DNA from: Physcomitrium patens | Taxonomy: Eukaryota; Streptophyta; Bryopsida; Funariales; Funariaceae | Assembly: GCF_000002425.4 (NCBI RefSeq) | Contig: NC_037255.1 | Span: forward strand, 13,421,626 to 13,485,625 | DNA length: 64,000 bases | Direction: 5' to 3' | Shown: positions 1-10,010 of the stretch, piece by piece | Numbering within the stretch: the first letter of the stretch is position 1 | Layout: the number at the start of each line of letters is the position of its first letter | Program-made: the position numbers and the translations under genes | The notes under the pieces: model-generated | The model's database searches: none | Seen by the model: only the letters and a program-made list of their open reading frames with translations | Told to the model about the DNA's origin: nothing

Positions 1-1884
1 GAACTCGAATCTTGACAAAGACATACTCCAACGAGCTTGACAACGATTCAACACGTGTGTTGACATGAAATACTCGAGGTTCTTGTGATCTGTATACACA
101 GTGACTGGACTAGAAGCGCCTTCTAGATAATGACGCCATTCTTAAAAGGAATCCACGATTGCAAGCAGTTTTTTATCGTGGATCTCATAATTGATCTCGG
201 TTGCTGACAATTTTCTTGAATGAAAAGCTATCGGATGAAGTTTGTCATCTGTTCCCATTTATGACAAAATTGCATCGAAGGCAAAATCCAATGTGTCTGT
301 TTCCATAAAAAATGCCTTGAAAAAGTCAACACGATATAAGACTAGTGCAGATACAAACGATGTCTTCAAGGCTTCAAATGCTGCTTCCGCTTCTTGATTC
401 CATTGGAATTTGTCTTTATTGGTCAAGCATGTAAGTGGAGCTGCAACTCGTAAAAAGTCTTTGATGAAGATCCGATAGTAATTAGTAAATCCCAAGAAAC
501 ATTGGACATCTCTTACTGTCCTTGGAATCTTCCAATCCATGATTGTCTGGACTTTCTTAGAATCCATCATGAGACCATCATTTGAAATGATGTATCCTAA
601 AAAGTCAACTTGAGTAGTGTGAAATACACACTTTTCCATCTTGGCATACAATCTTGCATCTCTAAGTTTTTGTAATACTTGACGAACATGTATTTCATAC
701 TCTTCGACGTTATTAGAATAGATCAGGATATCGTCTAGATAGCAGACGACAAAATTATCTAAGAATTTACAAAATACATCATTCATGAGATGTTGAAAAG
801 CAGCTGGTGCATTCGTGAGTCCAAAAGGCATGACATTATATTCAAAATATTCGTACCTGGTTCGAAACGCAGTCTTCCATTCATCTCCTTCCTTGATTCG
901 TACTAGATTATATGCTCCTCTTAGATCTATTTTTGTATAAATCTTAGCTTGATTCAACTGGTCAAGGAGTCCTGATATCAAAGGTAATGGATACCTGTTC
1001 TTGATTGTGATCTTGTTGAGTCCTCGATAGTCAACACACATTCGTAAAGATCCATCTTTTTTCTTTACAAATAGAATTGGAGCTCCTGCTGGAGATTTTG
1101 AATGGTGTATGAAATTCTTCGCTAAATTCTCGTCAATATATGTCTTAAGTTCAGCCAACTCATCTTGCGATAAACTGTAAATTGGTCCAAATGGTGGCTG
1201 AGTTCCTTCTTTGAGGTCGATTGAACAATCATATGGGCGATGCTCAGGAAGAATATCTGCATTTTTTTTCTCAAAAACGTCTTGATAATCCTGATATTGA
1301 CTTGGAATGCCACTTGAAGTCTTTACGCTTTCAGAAATAGGTGCAGCATAAATAGCAAAAGTTGATCCTTCTTTTGCTGCATATATAAATGCTTTTGCAC
1401 CTACAAGTACGGGTTTTACTATACTAGATTTATAACTTTTTACTTGGTTGGTAGAACTATTAATAGTGCTTTGGGAAAAGTCAAGTTTACAAGAATTCCA
1501 ATCTATTCGAGGGTTATATTTTTCTAGCCAGGATAAACCTAAAATAAGTGGATTGGACGGGGATTTAATTATGTTAAAAGCTATGTAGCTAACATGACCA
1601 TTTATTGTTACTTTTATAGGGCGAGTTTCATGAGTGACATCTCCAGAAGACAAAGGACGGCCATCAATGACTTCTATATGTACGGGTTTAGTTTTCTGTA
1701 CAAAAAGTATTTTATGACTTTTAACAAATTGTTCATCTAAAAAACATGCTGAGGCTCCCGAATCTAATAAAGCAAAGGCTTTGTAATTCTTAGGTCCTAA
1801 ATATAATTCTATTATAAAACAAGAATAGGGTTCTGAGGAGAGGATAGGACCTTCATTAGGAATTATACAAGGTTCTAGCTGCAC
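1..1884 (-). pseudogene. gypsy pol: protease, reverse transcriptase, partial RNase H
   Basis: An open frame of 541 codons (259-1884) contains a retropepsin-like aspartic protease with the active-site triad in ALLDSGAS. It is followed by a complete-looking reverse transcriptase: FVKKKDGSLRMCVDYRGLN, then TKIDLRGAYN, MPFGLTNAPAAFQ and the catalytic CYLDDILIYS. The frame ends at TAA 256-258 just as RNase H begins. Past it RNase H continues in the same frame ([20 protein letters not shown] and onward), with a second TAA at 142-144, to the window edge. The first codon of the 541-codon frame is not ATG; pol was probably made as part of a gag-pol polyprotein. Confidence 0.93.
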
Positions 1885-1889
1885 AGTCC

Positions 1890-2894
1890 CTATTGTAGCA
1901 GGACGAATCCGTTTTTCGACATGTTGTCTTCTTTGACCGCCGTACCCCTCATTTTATAGTTACATTGTTTCTTTGGACAATGTTGAGTAGTGTGCTTAGG
2001 TTCTCCGCAGTATAAACATAATCTTTCTTGACAATGACGAATCTTTTCTTGCTCAGTTAGGGGTTTAAAACGTACCGCGTCAATTTGCATGTCTTCTACT
2101 TCCGAATGTACGTTTGGCAAAGATGCTGATGTTGCCATTGAGTAATAACGTTGAGGTTCTCGTGTACGACTCTCGAATCGAAATTCAAAAAGTCAATTGT
2201 CATATTTTACCGCAAAATCGATTGCTTGACTCAAAGTTTGAGGATCAGGTAAGTTGAGCATCAATTTCTTTACTTTATATTGCAATCCATAAAGAAATTG
2301 ACTGATGAGTGCGGCATCATCCCACTTGATGTCAATTGCAAGTTGTCAAAATTGTGAAGCATATATTGTTACTGAGCGGTTTTCTTATCGCAGAATTCGG
2401 ATCTTGTTTGTTGCGACACAAGTTGCATCGTGTTCACCATACATAGATCGAAACTCTGCCAAAAAATCTTCCAAATTATCCAATATTGGATTTTGTTGTT
2501 CAAGAAAAGACGAAAACCACGATAATGCAGAACCAGAAAGTAGAGTGCCAATAAACTTGACTTGTAATCCTGGAGTTGGATAGCTTTACGGTTGAAGTTT
2601 AATTGCCAATTGTACTTGATTGATGAACCCTCGAAACTTTGATCTTGTACCATCAAATTTCTCGAGTAAAGCAATTCTTGGTTCTCTAGTGCTTATAGAG
2701 TGTTGTACAATTGGAGAAGGAATGTGATTTGGTGCAGATGTTGAAGCAGCTCCAATCATCTCTATATCTCCACTTTGTGCTATTCTTGTTCTTTCCTGTG
2801 TTGGTGAATTGAGTTGATGCATCACAAGCATTAACTCCCTCAATTGTTCTTGCATTTGTGCCATTGCACTCTTCATTTCAACAAGCTCTCCCAT
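1890..2894 (-). pseudogene. gypsy gag, broken by stops
   Basis: The frame opens near 2894 with a helical N-terminus (MGELVEMKSAMAQMQEQLRE), followed by a segment reading KFDGTRSKFRGFINQ that is characteristic of gypsy gag. It then stops at 2586-2588 (TAA). Beyond the stop the same frame continues into normal gag capsid-like sequence (PTPGLQVKFIGTLLSGSALS) and is interrupted again by TGA at 2346-2348 and 2193-2195. The last piece (1890-2138) carries a nucleocapsid zinc knuckle, C-X2-C-X4-H-X4-C (CLYCGEPKHTTQHC). A one-base frame change around 1950 separates it from pol. The gag would package element RNA; this copy cannot make a full-length product. Confidence 0.85.
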
Positions 2895-3071
2895 AATGAT
2901 ACTAAGAAGAAAAATTTGTCTGATATTGCTTAAGACAAAAGAAAAAGAAAAGACTTGATAATAAAGAAGATACTAAGAAAAATATCAGTTTAGAAGTGGG
3001 TAATCCGCAAACTTCTAATACGCTTATGTCTTGTCAAGAGAAAGGGGTAATCCACTCTTACTCAAGAAAAA

Positions 3072-3085
3072 CAAAGCTCTGATAT
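3072..3085 (-). other. tRNA-iMet-type primer binding site
   Basis: Immediately inside the LTR the minus strand reads ATATCAGAGC followed by TTTG. The TATCAGAGC core matches the usual plant LTR-element site complementary to the 3' end of initiator methionine tRNA. The first bases differ from the common TGG, so the match is partial. Confidence 0.65.
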
Positions 3086-3669
3086 TGTAAGTGCACTCTT
3101 GTCAATCTGTCAAGGACAAGAACTCGATAAAAAAAATAATTCAGACAAGTGAGCCTTTACTCAAAGAGAAGTAACAAAATATATATAAACAAATATATAT
3201 ATTAAAAGAGGAACTGGAATAGCTATTGCCAAAAGACAAGAAAACTTGAGACCCTTGAAACTAGACTAGAAGCAAGAAAGGAGTTGACAAGAGTGAAGAA
3301 GCCTTCATTCTTGTCTCTATATATACTCTCTAACTAAGGACTACGTGGCGACGTTCTATAGGACCTCCAATATGTGTTGACTTTGTAGGGCACATGCCTT
3401 GACTTACAAGGCAAGTTTTTCTATGTGTGGGCCACATAGTTAGCTTGATCTTCAAGCTAACAACATGTGTGGCACATGGCCATCTTGTTGACCATGTTTC
3501 TAATCCAAAAAGTCAATTAAAGACACCTATGAAGTCAAAGCAGCGTCTAGGAAATTTTTAGGAAGCTTCTATATTAAATATTATAGAATTAACTTACTTT
3601 TATCTACTTTTACTTACTTTTATCTATTTCTATATGTAATTATTAGCTTACATGATTATGGCCGTGACA
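3086..3669 (-). repeat. 5' LTR of the gypsy element
   Basis: A 584-bp unit with terminal TGT...ACA inverted ends: on the plus strand it starts TGTAAGTGCAC and ends GCCGTGACA. The primer binding site directly abuts its inner end. Diverged copies occur at 9457-about 10010 (plus), about 42320-42500 (plus, fragment) and 45547-46075 (minus), so this LTR family dominates the window. The partner LTR lies outside the window, so age from LTR divergence cannot be read here. Confidence 0.88.
3317..3325 (-). promoter_or_regulatory. putative LTR TATA box
   Basis: The minus strand reads TATATATAG in the middle of the LTR, followed by a purine-rich stretch. The same position is TATA-like in the diverged LTR copies near 9780 and 45750, as expected for an LTR promoter. 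Transcription is inferred only. Confidence 0.4.
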
Positions 3670-3965
3670 CTAATTCAAATAATTGAACCATCTCCCTTTC
3701 TGAAATACTTTTCAATTCCATTTTCTTCACATAACACCTTAAATATTTTGTAATATCTTTTCTTTAAAATTGATTGATCTTGTCCACAACTGCTTGTAAT
3801 GCTTTGTTTGCCATACTCTCTTTACGATCTTTAACCTGTTGCTATTGCATAAATAAGGCAAAAGCCTCAAACGTGCTTCTAGAGTTAGGATCAAAATATA
3901 TACCTTGTCCTCTACTAGTTCTACCACTTGTAGCTCCAATTGATGCACCATCCATAGCTCTTCTT
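3670..3965 (-). pseudogene. older gag-like relic split by the gypsy insertion
   Basis: On the minus strand one frame reads DGASIGATSGRTSRGQGIYF, then a segment ending LFMQ, TAG, and then QQVKDRKESMANKALQAVVD. After a TAA it continues RKDITKYLRCYVKKMEL and SISEREMVQLFELV, stopping exactly at the LTR boundary (3669/3670). The character is that of a transposon gag or capsid-like protein (a KYL..Y..EMEL...S..EM segment). I recognise the style but cannot name the family. The two in-frame stops show that it is dead. Its other half should lie left of the window, beyond the 3' LTR of the gypsy element. Confidence 0.5.
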
Positions 3966-4120
3966 TTAACTCTCTTGCCTTCTTTTTTTATAATTCAAAT
4001 AATCCAAGAAAATCAAATACCTTCCACCTCAAGTATTTTACATCGAGTTCACCAAATATGTTGTATAACATGGCATTTAGCTTGAGAATGTATAGGCGAC
4101 TTGGTTGTGGAAGATAAAGA

Positions 4121-4834
4121 AAAATTGCAATAACAAATAATCAGTAACAGTAATTGGCTTTGGTAACAATAACCAATGGCAGCAATCAATAATCAATAAC
4201 AATGACTAATAATCAATAGCAGTAACTAATAATTCATAGAGGTAACCAAAAACCAATAGTAGTAACTAATATCTAGTAGCAGTATTCCATAACCAGTAAT
4301 AATAGCCAATAACTAATTGCAATAATCAAAAATCAATAGTAGTAACCAATATCCAGTAGCAGTAGCCATTAATCAGTAATAAAAACTAATATCCAGTAGT
4401 AAAAACCAATATCCAGTAGTAACAACTAATATCTAGTAGCAATAGCCAATATTCAATAGTAGTAACCAATATCTAGTAACAATAACCAATATTCAATAGT
4501 AGTAACCAATATCCAATAGCAATAACCAATATTCAATAGTAGTAACCAATATCCAATAGCAATAGCTAATAATCAGTAGCAAAATACAATATCTAGTAGT
4601 AAAAACCAATATCTAATAGCAACAACCAATATCCAGTAGCAATAACTGATATCCAATTGTAATAATCAATATCCAGTAGCAAAAACCAATATTCAATAGC
4701 AATAACCAATATCTAGTAGCAATAACCAAGATCTAATAGTAATAATCAATATCCAGTAGCAATAAGTAATTTCCAATAGCAATAATCAATATCTAGTAGC
4801 AATAACTAATATCCAGTAGCAATAACCAATATCC
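4121..4834. repeat. 20-bp minisatellite array, about 36 copies
   Basis: A tandem array with a 20-base unit of consensus ACCAATATCCAGTAGCAATA. It is most regular from about 4560 to 4834, where the period is exactly 20, and more degenerate at the left end (4121-4300). Units vary mainly at a few positions (ATCC/ATCT/ATTC, AGTAGC/AATAGT), including C/T differences. It sits between the gag-like relic and a gene-free AT-rich stretch. No coding role is apparent. The consensus happens to be stop-free on the minus strand, but the actual copies contain stops. Confidence 0.9.
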
Positions 4835-6261
4835 TTCAAATTTATAAAACTTTAGCACTCAATTTCTTCTAATCCAACTCTTGGATTGAGTTCAAAATTT
4901 CTAAGGAACAAGATAATATTCTTAACTTCAAATGGGTGATAATCACAATAATGTACTCGGGTGTAGGTTGGCCTTCTTTTTCAATCTAAATGCAAAATTT
5001 CCAATGCCAATTTCTTCTTATTAAACCATTCAATCAATCTCAAAATTCTCACATATAAAAGAAAACAAGTCTACTACTTAAATATACAACTTCTATTCCA
5101 ATCCAACTAGTAAATTATAAGAAATCTTAAAACACTCACTAAACCTAAAATTCTACTTTTTGAGACCTTGATCCACTTAAACCTCAATAATTCTCAATTC
5201 AAATATTAGATCTAGCTAAAATTCACAAAAAATATTAAGCATAATTATAAACATTAACCCACAAAATTTCATCTATAGATCTATTACAAAATTCTTGAAA
5301 TCGCCCAAAACGTCAACTCTATTTTATTTCATAAAATCCAAGTTATCTGAAAACAAACTTGACTTTATAAAGCTCTTACAAAGTCATTACAAATCCAAAT
5401 CATACAAAAAAATGCTCATAGAAATTCTATTTAGTCTGCTCTCAAATCTTAGTCTTTGATTTGCCAAAGAATCTCGGAGTTGCCATTGTTAGAGTAGAGA
5501 GAGTTTGCCTCAAAAAGTACTAGGCTCTTGACTATCACTAATTACTCAATTAAGCTTCAAAATGAGGAAAGCCCTAAGTTTATATATAAAACTTTTCTTT
5601 TGGAGTAATTACACCAAATACATAAGCCTCAAGTAACCAACAACATCCAAAATATGATAAAATCCTCTAAATCCTTATATATCCTTATGTAAAAAATTTC
5701 TTGAACTTCAATACTTTATAACTCTTGATTCAACCATCCAAAATTACTCAAATTTTATATAAAGTACTGATATGTTTTTAACAACTTTCACAACAAATTT
5801 CAACTGTAAATTTATTGTGGATCTTGAGATATCTTAAAAATCCTTATAGTCACTTCAAACCCTTATTTTTATACACTCTTGTGTAATTTTCTTTATATCA
5901 AACAATTTAAAAGCTCAAATACCACAAAATTTATATATATAGCTATATAATACAAAAAAAATATTTTTCAAAATTTTAAGCCAAAAATTCATTTGAAAAC
6001 TCAAGTTATGGCTCCAATTATTACTATAAATAAAATTATTCACTTACTACCTTTGATTTAGAAGCATCGCCTTCGACTCCTTATATCTCTTTTTTATGAA
6101 CTCCAAAAGCAATAATTCTTTCATAAAAGATTTAGGCTTTGAAATCATTGTTCTAGCCGTACCTTTTGATCTTCAAAAACTACTATACAACTCTTTGTAT
6201 TTACAAAAGAGTAATAATATATCTTAAATTAATACCTTAACTTCAAATGTCAATAGCTTCT
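4835..6261. other. AT-rich non-coding block, strand-asymmetric (G-poor plus strand)
   Basis: No supportable gene. The plus strand is unusually poor in G. Around 5520-5600 the minus strand has a TATATATAAAC box followed by CTTAGGGCTTTCCTC, which resembles an LTR or gene promoter plus leader, but no reading frame follows it convincingly. The block probably belongs to the same relic element as the gag-like pieces at 3670-3965 and 6262-6563. Confidence 0.4.
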
Positions 6262-6563
6262 TTACTTTAATTCTAAATCTTCTAATTTTTGTACACAAAT
6301 TGTAACCCAAATCCTAAACCTTACAATTCTAGCTTCTAATTCCCAAATGTCTTCTTTGAAGTCGCCTAAATCCTTATTAAGGTCATGGACAGCCTCCTCA
6401 AAGCCCATTGGGCATGGTATTCGACTAATAGAGATGAAGTTCTCCATTCCTTGCGTTCATCCGACCATGCCTTCCTTTCATCCGACCATACCTTACTTTC
6501 ATCCCTCTCAATTAGCCTCCTATTAGTTTGGATTTTCTTTCTTAGGCTTCCACCTTCTTCCAA
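6262..6563 (-). pseudogene. frameshifted coiled-coil fragment
   Basis: Two overlapping minus-strand frames look like one protein broken by a frameshift near 6400. The first contains a short charged repeat (KVWSDERKAWSDERKEWR). The second continues with GFEEAVHDLNKDLGDFKEDI and a helical tail ending QKLEDLELK. The heptad-like charged composition suggests a coiled coil. It may be the N-terminal part of the same gag-like relic as 3670-3965, since both share the strand, but the intervening 2.3 kb is unreadable. No family is recognised. Confidence 0.3.
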
Positions 6564-6585
6564 AGCTTTATACTAAATATTTAGG

Positions 6586-6587
<2 letters not shown>

Positions 6588-6623
<36 letters not shown>
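6588..6623. repeat. (TA)n microsatellite
   Basis: Uninterrupted TA dinucleotides for about 36 bases. Similar runs occur in every AT-rich block of the window (for example near 14574, 27910, 28594, 29311, 30691, 31386, 41366, 49205, 49366, 49799, 61841, 63415 and 63902) and are nearly absent from the gene islands. Confidence 0.95.
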
Positions 6624-6626
<3 letters not shown>

Positions 6627-7144
6627 AAAATCAAAACAAGTAAAAAATAAATAAAGTAAGGTTTCTTATATCAACTCCTTTTAATTTAATCTACTAATCA
6701 CTTTAACACACATCTAGATTTGTCAATATATAATATATTTTAACTAATTTTTATATATTGTAAGCATTTACGGTACGACACCGTAGGTGCTTGGTTTTGT
6801 GCCTTGGGATCTGATTTCGACTTAGGTTGATAACCTGCTATCTCCAAGTATCAAATTTTATCTTTTTGAGTTAATTTTTATTAAAATCAACTCATAACTT
6901 CTTCTTATAAATACTCATATTCTTTATTTTCCTAATCTACTTTATTTTGCCTTATTTATGGTCCAACAAATTAAGTAGAAGGCCATTTTATAAAAGGCAA
7001 TATTGGTACTTTTTACTTTTACTATCCTTTTGATTATTATTTATATTTCTAAAATAATTTGCTCTAATACTTTGAAGTAAGTTCTCCTATGTTATAATAA
7101 TTTCTACACTCTTTCATTTATTAGTCATATTACATCACGACAAT
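6624..7144. other. AT-rich non-coding
   Basis: No gene seen. A short higher-GC patch around 6765-6835 contains TTTACGGTACGACACCGTAGG, a small inverted repeat (CGGT...ACCG), of unknown meaning. Confidence 0.3.
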
Positions 7145-10010
7145 GTGAAATTTTTTAATACATTTTTTTATAGAAATAGATACATCTTATTTTACTATAG
7201 ATATAATGTTATTATAAATAAAAGTAGATGACAAGTTCTACTTGATAGCTTTCTATTCCAAGAAATTTTCAATAAATAAAATGAATTAGAAGATCTACAA
7301 TAAAAAAACTTTTTGCAATCATAGATTCATTTTAAGAATGATATCATTATTTAAAAGATGCTTTTAGTCTAGTCACTATATATACACATCACAAGAACCT
7401 CAAATATTTTATGTTAGCACATGTTTTGAATTCTTGCTAAGCCCATTAAAGCATATTTTTATCTAAATTTGATTTTAACATTACTTATTGATCCAAAAAA
7501 TAATAAGGTTTATTAGACTTCTTTTCTAAACATTCTCATCTTACACCAAAAGAAGAAGATGCAGCTTTTGATCAACAAAGAATAATTTTCTTGAAATTAG
7601 AGCATTTTTATCTTTAAGCAATGAAATCAACTTTGACTATTGATTTAACTTTTTTCAAGCAAGTTCAATCAAGTATGTCCTCTGATCCTCTTATTTATGA
7701 TATTAAGAATAATTCTATTAAGTCTTATCATACTTCTAAGTTTAAGTATAAAAATAGTCTATTCTATTTTGAGGGACAATTATACATTCTAAAAGATGAA
7801 ATACAATTATATATTCTTCAAGCTTGTGACAACTTTCTAACAATCAGACATTTTGAATAAAATAAGACTTTGGAGCTAATATCTAGAGATTTTTGGTGGC
7901 TTCAAATGTGGATGGTAGTTAAAGAATTTGTAAAACTATGTAATATTTATTTAAAATTAAAAAATCCTTGTCATCAACCTTATAATCTTTTTTAGCCATT
8001 ACTTATTTTAAAAAAATTATGGTCTTTTGTTTCTATGGATTTTATCATGAATCTTTCAATTTTAGGTTCTTATGATTTTATATATATAATAGTAGATTGT
8101 TTTACTAAGATGGTATATTTTGTATCATATATAAATCTATCATACGTAAAAAAACATCGAATTTTTTCTTAACAACATCTATTTGTATTATAGATTATTC
8201 AAGGATATTTTATTAAATAGGAAGAATCAATTTATATTAAGATTTTAAAAAATTCTTTTTAAGATTTCAAAGATGGACATAAAATTATCTTTGGCTTTTT
8301 ATCCTTAAATCAATGGACAAATAGAGTAAATAAACTAAATTAATTTAGAAATTTATTTATTTGAGCTATATACAATAATTAAGGTACAATTAAAAGAAGC
8401 TCAAGAATGACAAAAGATTGACATAGATACATATTCTAAAGAACAATCTCAATTCTACATTGGCAATAAGGTATGATTATTTTGTCGCAATATCAAGACT
8501 AGCCACCTTTATAACAAGTTTGATTATCATAAGTTTAAATCATTTCATATTTGTGAACAAATCAATCTAATTGCTTATTGATTATATCTACCAAAGTCTA
8601 TAAAGATCAATCTCATATTCCTCATATCTCTTCTTGAATTGTGTAAGATAATAAATATCTTAGAAAAAAAAAAGACAAATGCCACTACATCTTATAAAAA
8701 TCAATAATAATCAAGAATTCAAAGTAGAAGAAATCTTAGACTTAAGATGGAACCAAATTAAGTTAAAATATCTTGTTTATTCGTAAAAATATGATATTTG
8801 TAAATGCACATAAGAGCCAACAAAGAATCCTATAAATGCAACAAAAAATATTAATTCTTTTGATTGACAACATCTATTAAAATCAAGCTAAAGAATATAA
8901 AATCTTTAATATAAATTAAATAAGATCTAGAGAATGTAATCTTCTATCTTCTATTTTTATTTGTAATTTTTATATATTTTTGGCAATAAAGAGATAGAAA
9001 ATCAACAACCAATAGATTCAACTCAAGAACTAGTATTTATTGGCTTATTGGATCAAACATTGTGATTTTCATAACTTTTAAGATGACATAATAGAGATAA
9101 AGATTTTTAAGAATGACACATTCTTCTTTGAATAGATGGCAAGATATAATACATTTGGTATCACAACCTTAGAAGACACTCCTAATGTTTGATTTTATTT
9201 GAGGTCGAAACAACTCTTGACAGTGTTCCAAATATTTTATTTAAATTGAGTTACAAATACCTCAACAATGATCAAATAATAAAGTAGTCATTCTACTCTA
9301 GTATAGAATACTATTGATGGCTGAGATGACTTATCAACCACCTTCAAAGAGAACAAAGATCAAAGTATGTAACAAAAATAATTTTCCGCATCTTGGACTT
9401 CTTCAACATATGATGACTACTCCTAGTAGAATTCATATCTAGAAGGAGAGGATTAATATCATTGACATACATATTTAGCTAAATAAAAAGTACTAAATAG
9501 AAGATAAATATAAGTATATTGATATTAGCTTATGGCAAAGCTTCTTAGAAGCTTCATAGATGCGTATTTGATTTTATACATGTTTATAGTTAATTAATAG
9601 GTTATAAATTTAGCCAACAAGTTAGCCATGTATTATACATGTATATAATTTGTAATAAAAGCTAATAATATGGCGCACATATAAAACAAACTTGTCTTAT
9701 AAGTTAAGACATGTATCTTGCAAATTAGATACATATTCAAAGTCCTATAGAATGTCGCCATATAGCTCTTAGATAGATAGTATATATGGAGGCAAAAGTA
9801 AAGCCTTTTTTATTCTTTTCAATACCTTTTTAGTCTTTAGTCTTATTTCAAGTCTTTTTGGTCTTTTTGTCTTTGGCAATAGCCATTTTAATTTAATATT
9901 ATACCATCTTTGAGTGATTTTTTAATTTATTTGAGTGATACAAGAATTTATTGATCTTTTAGTTCTTTGAAATTTATATCTTTGCCAATATGTTTAGACT
10001 ACATTTGTTA
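7145..10010 (+). mobile_element. ancient Ty3/gypsy relic, same family as the element at 1-3669
   Basis: Heavily mutated plus-strand 3' half of a gypsy element. About 7170-7430 aligns base by base with the RNase H region of the younger copy (minus strand 1-290). A readable piece at 7621-7860 (with LIYDIKNNSIKSYHTSKFKY and ILQACDNF) is the linker plus zinc-binding start of integrase. About 7870-8330 holds integrase remnants (RDFWWLQMW, WSFVSMDFI, VDCFTKMVYFV, LAFYPQINGQIE, the last with an internal stop). The region 8400-8700 resembles the tail or chromodomain part. Almost every ancestral C or G has become T or A. It ends in a diverged LTR (9457-about 10010). Confidence 0.82.
9457..10010 (+). 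repeat. degenerate 3' LTR of the gypsy relic
   Basis: Aligns over its length with the 584-bp LTR at 3086-3669 in opposite orientation. Shared blocks include an edge TATCA (from TGTCA), the GAAGCTTC segment, CTTGTCTTATAAGTTAAGACATG (against CTTGCCTTGTAAGTCAAGGCATG) and GTCGCCATATAGCTCTTAG. Substitutions are dominated by C to T and G to A. The right edge is approximate. Confidence 0.75.

Larger units (their letters stand above)
1..3669 (-). mobile_element. Ty3/gypsy LTR retrotransposon, 5' part, truncated by window edge
   Basis: Read on the minus strand the order is 5' LTR (3086-3669), primer binding site, gag, zinc knuckle, protease, reverse transcriptase and the start of RNase H. The rest of RNase H, the integrase and the 3' LTR lie beyond base 1. 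The protease-RT order with a CCHC knuckle and a YLDD box is typical of Ty3/gypsy. The element is much better preserved than the related copy at 7.1-10 kb, so it is younger. It is nevertheless defective, with several in-frame stops and one gag-to-pol frame change. It sits inside an older gag-like relic that reads right up to its LTR edge at 3669/3670. Confidence 0.93.
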
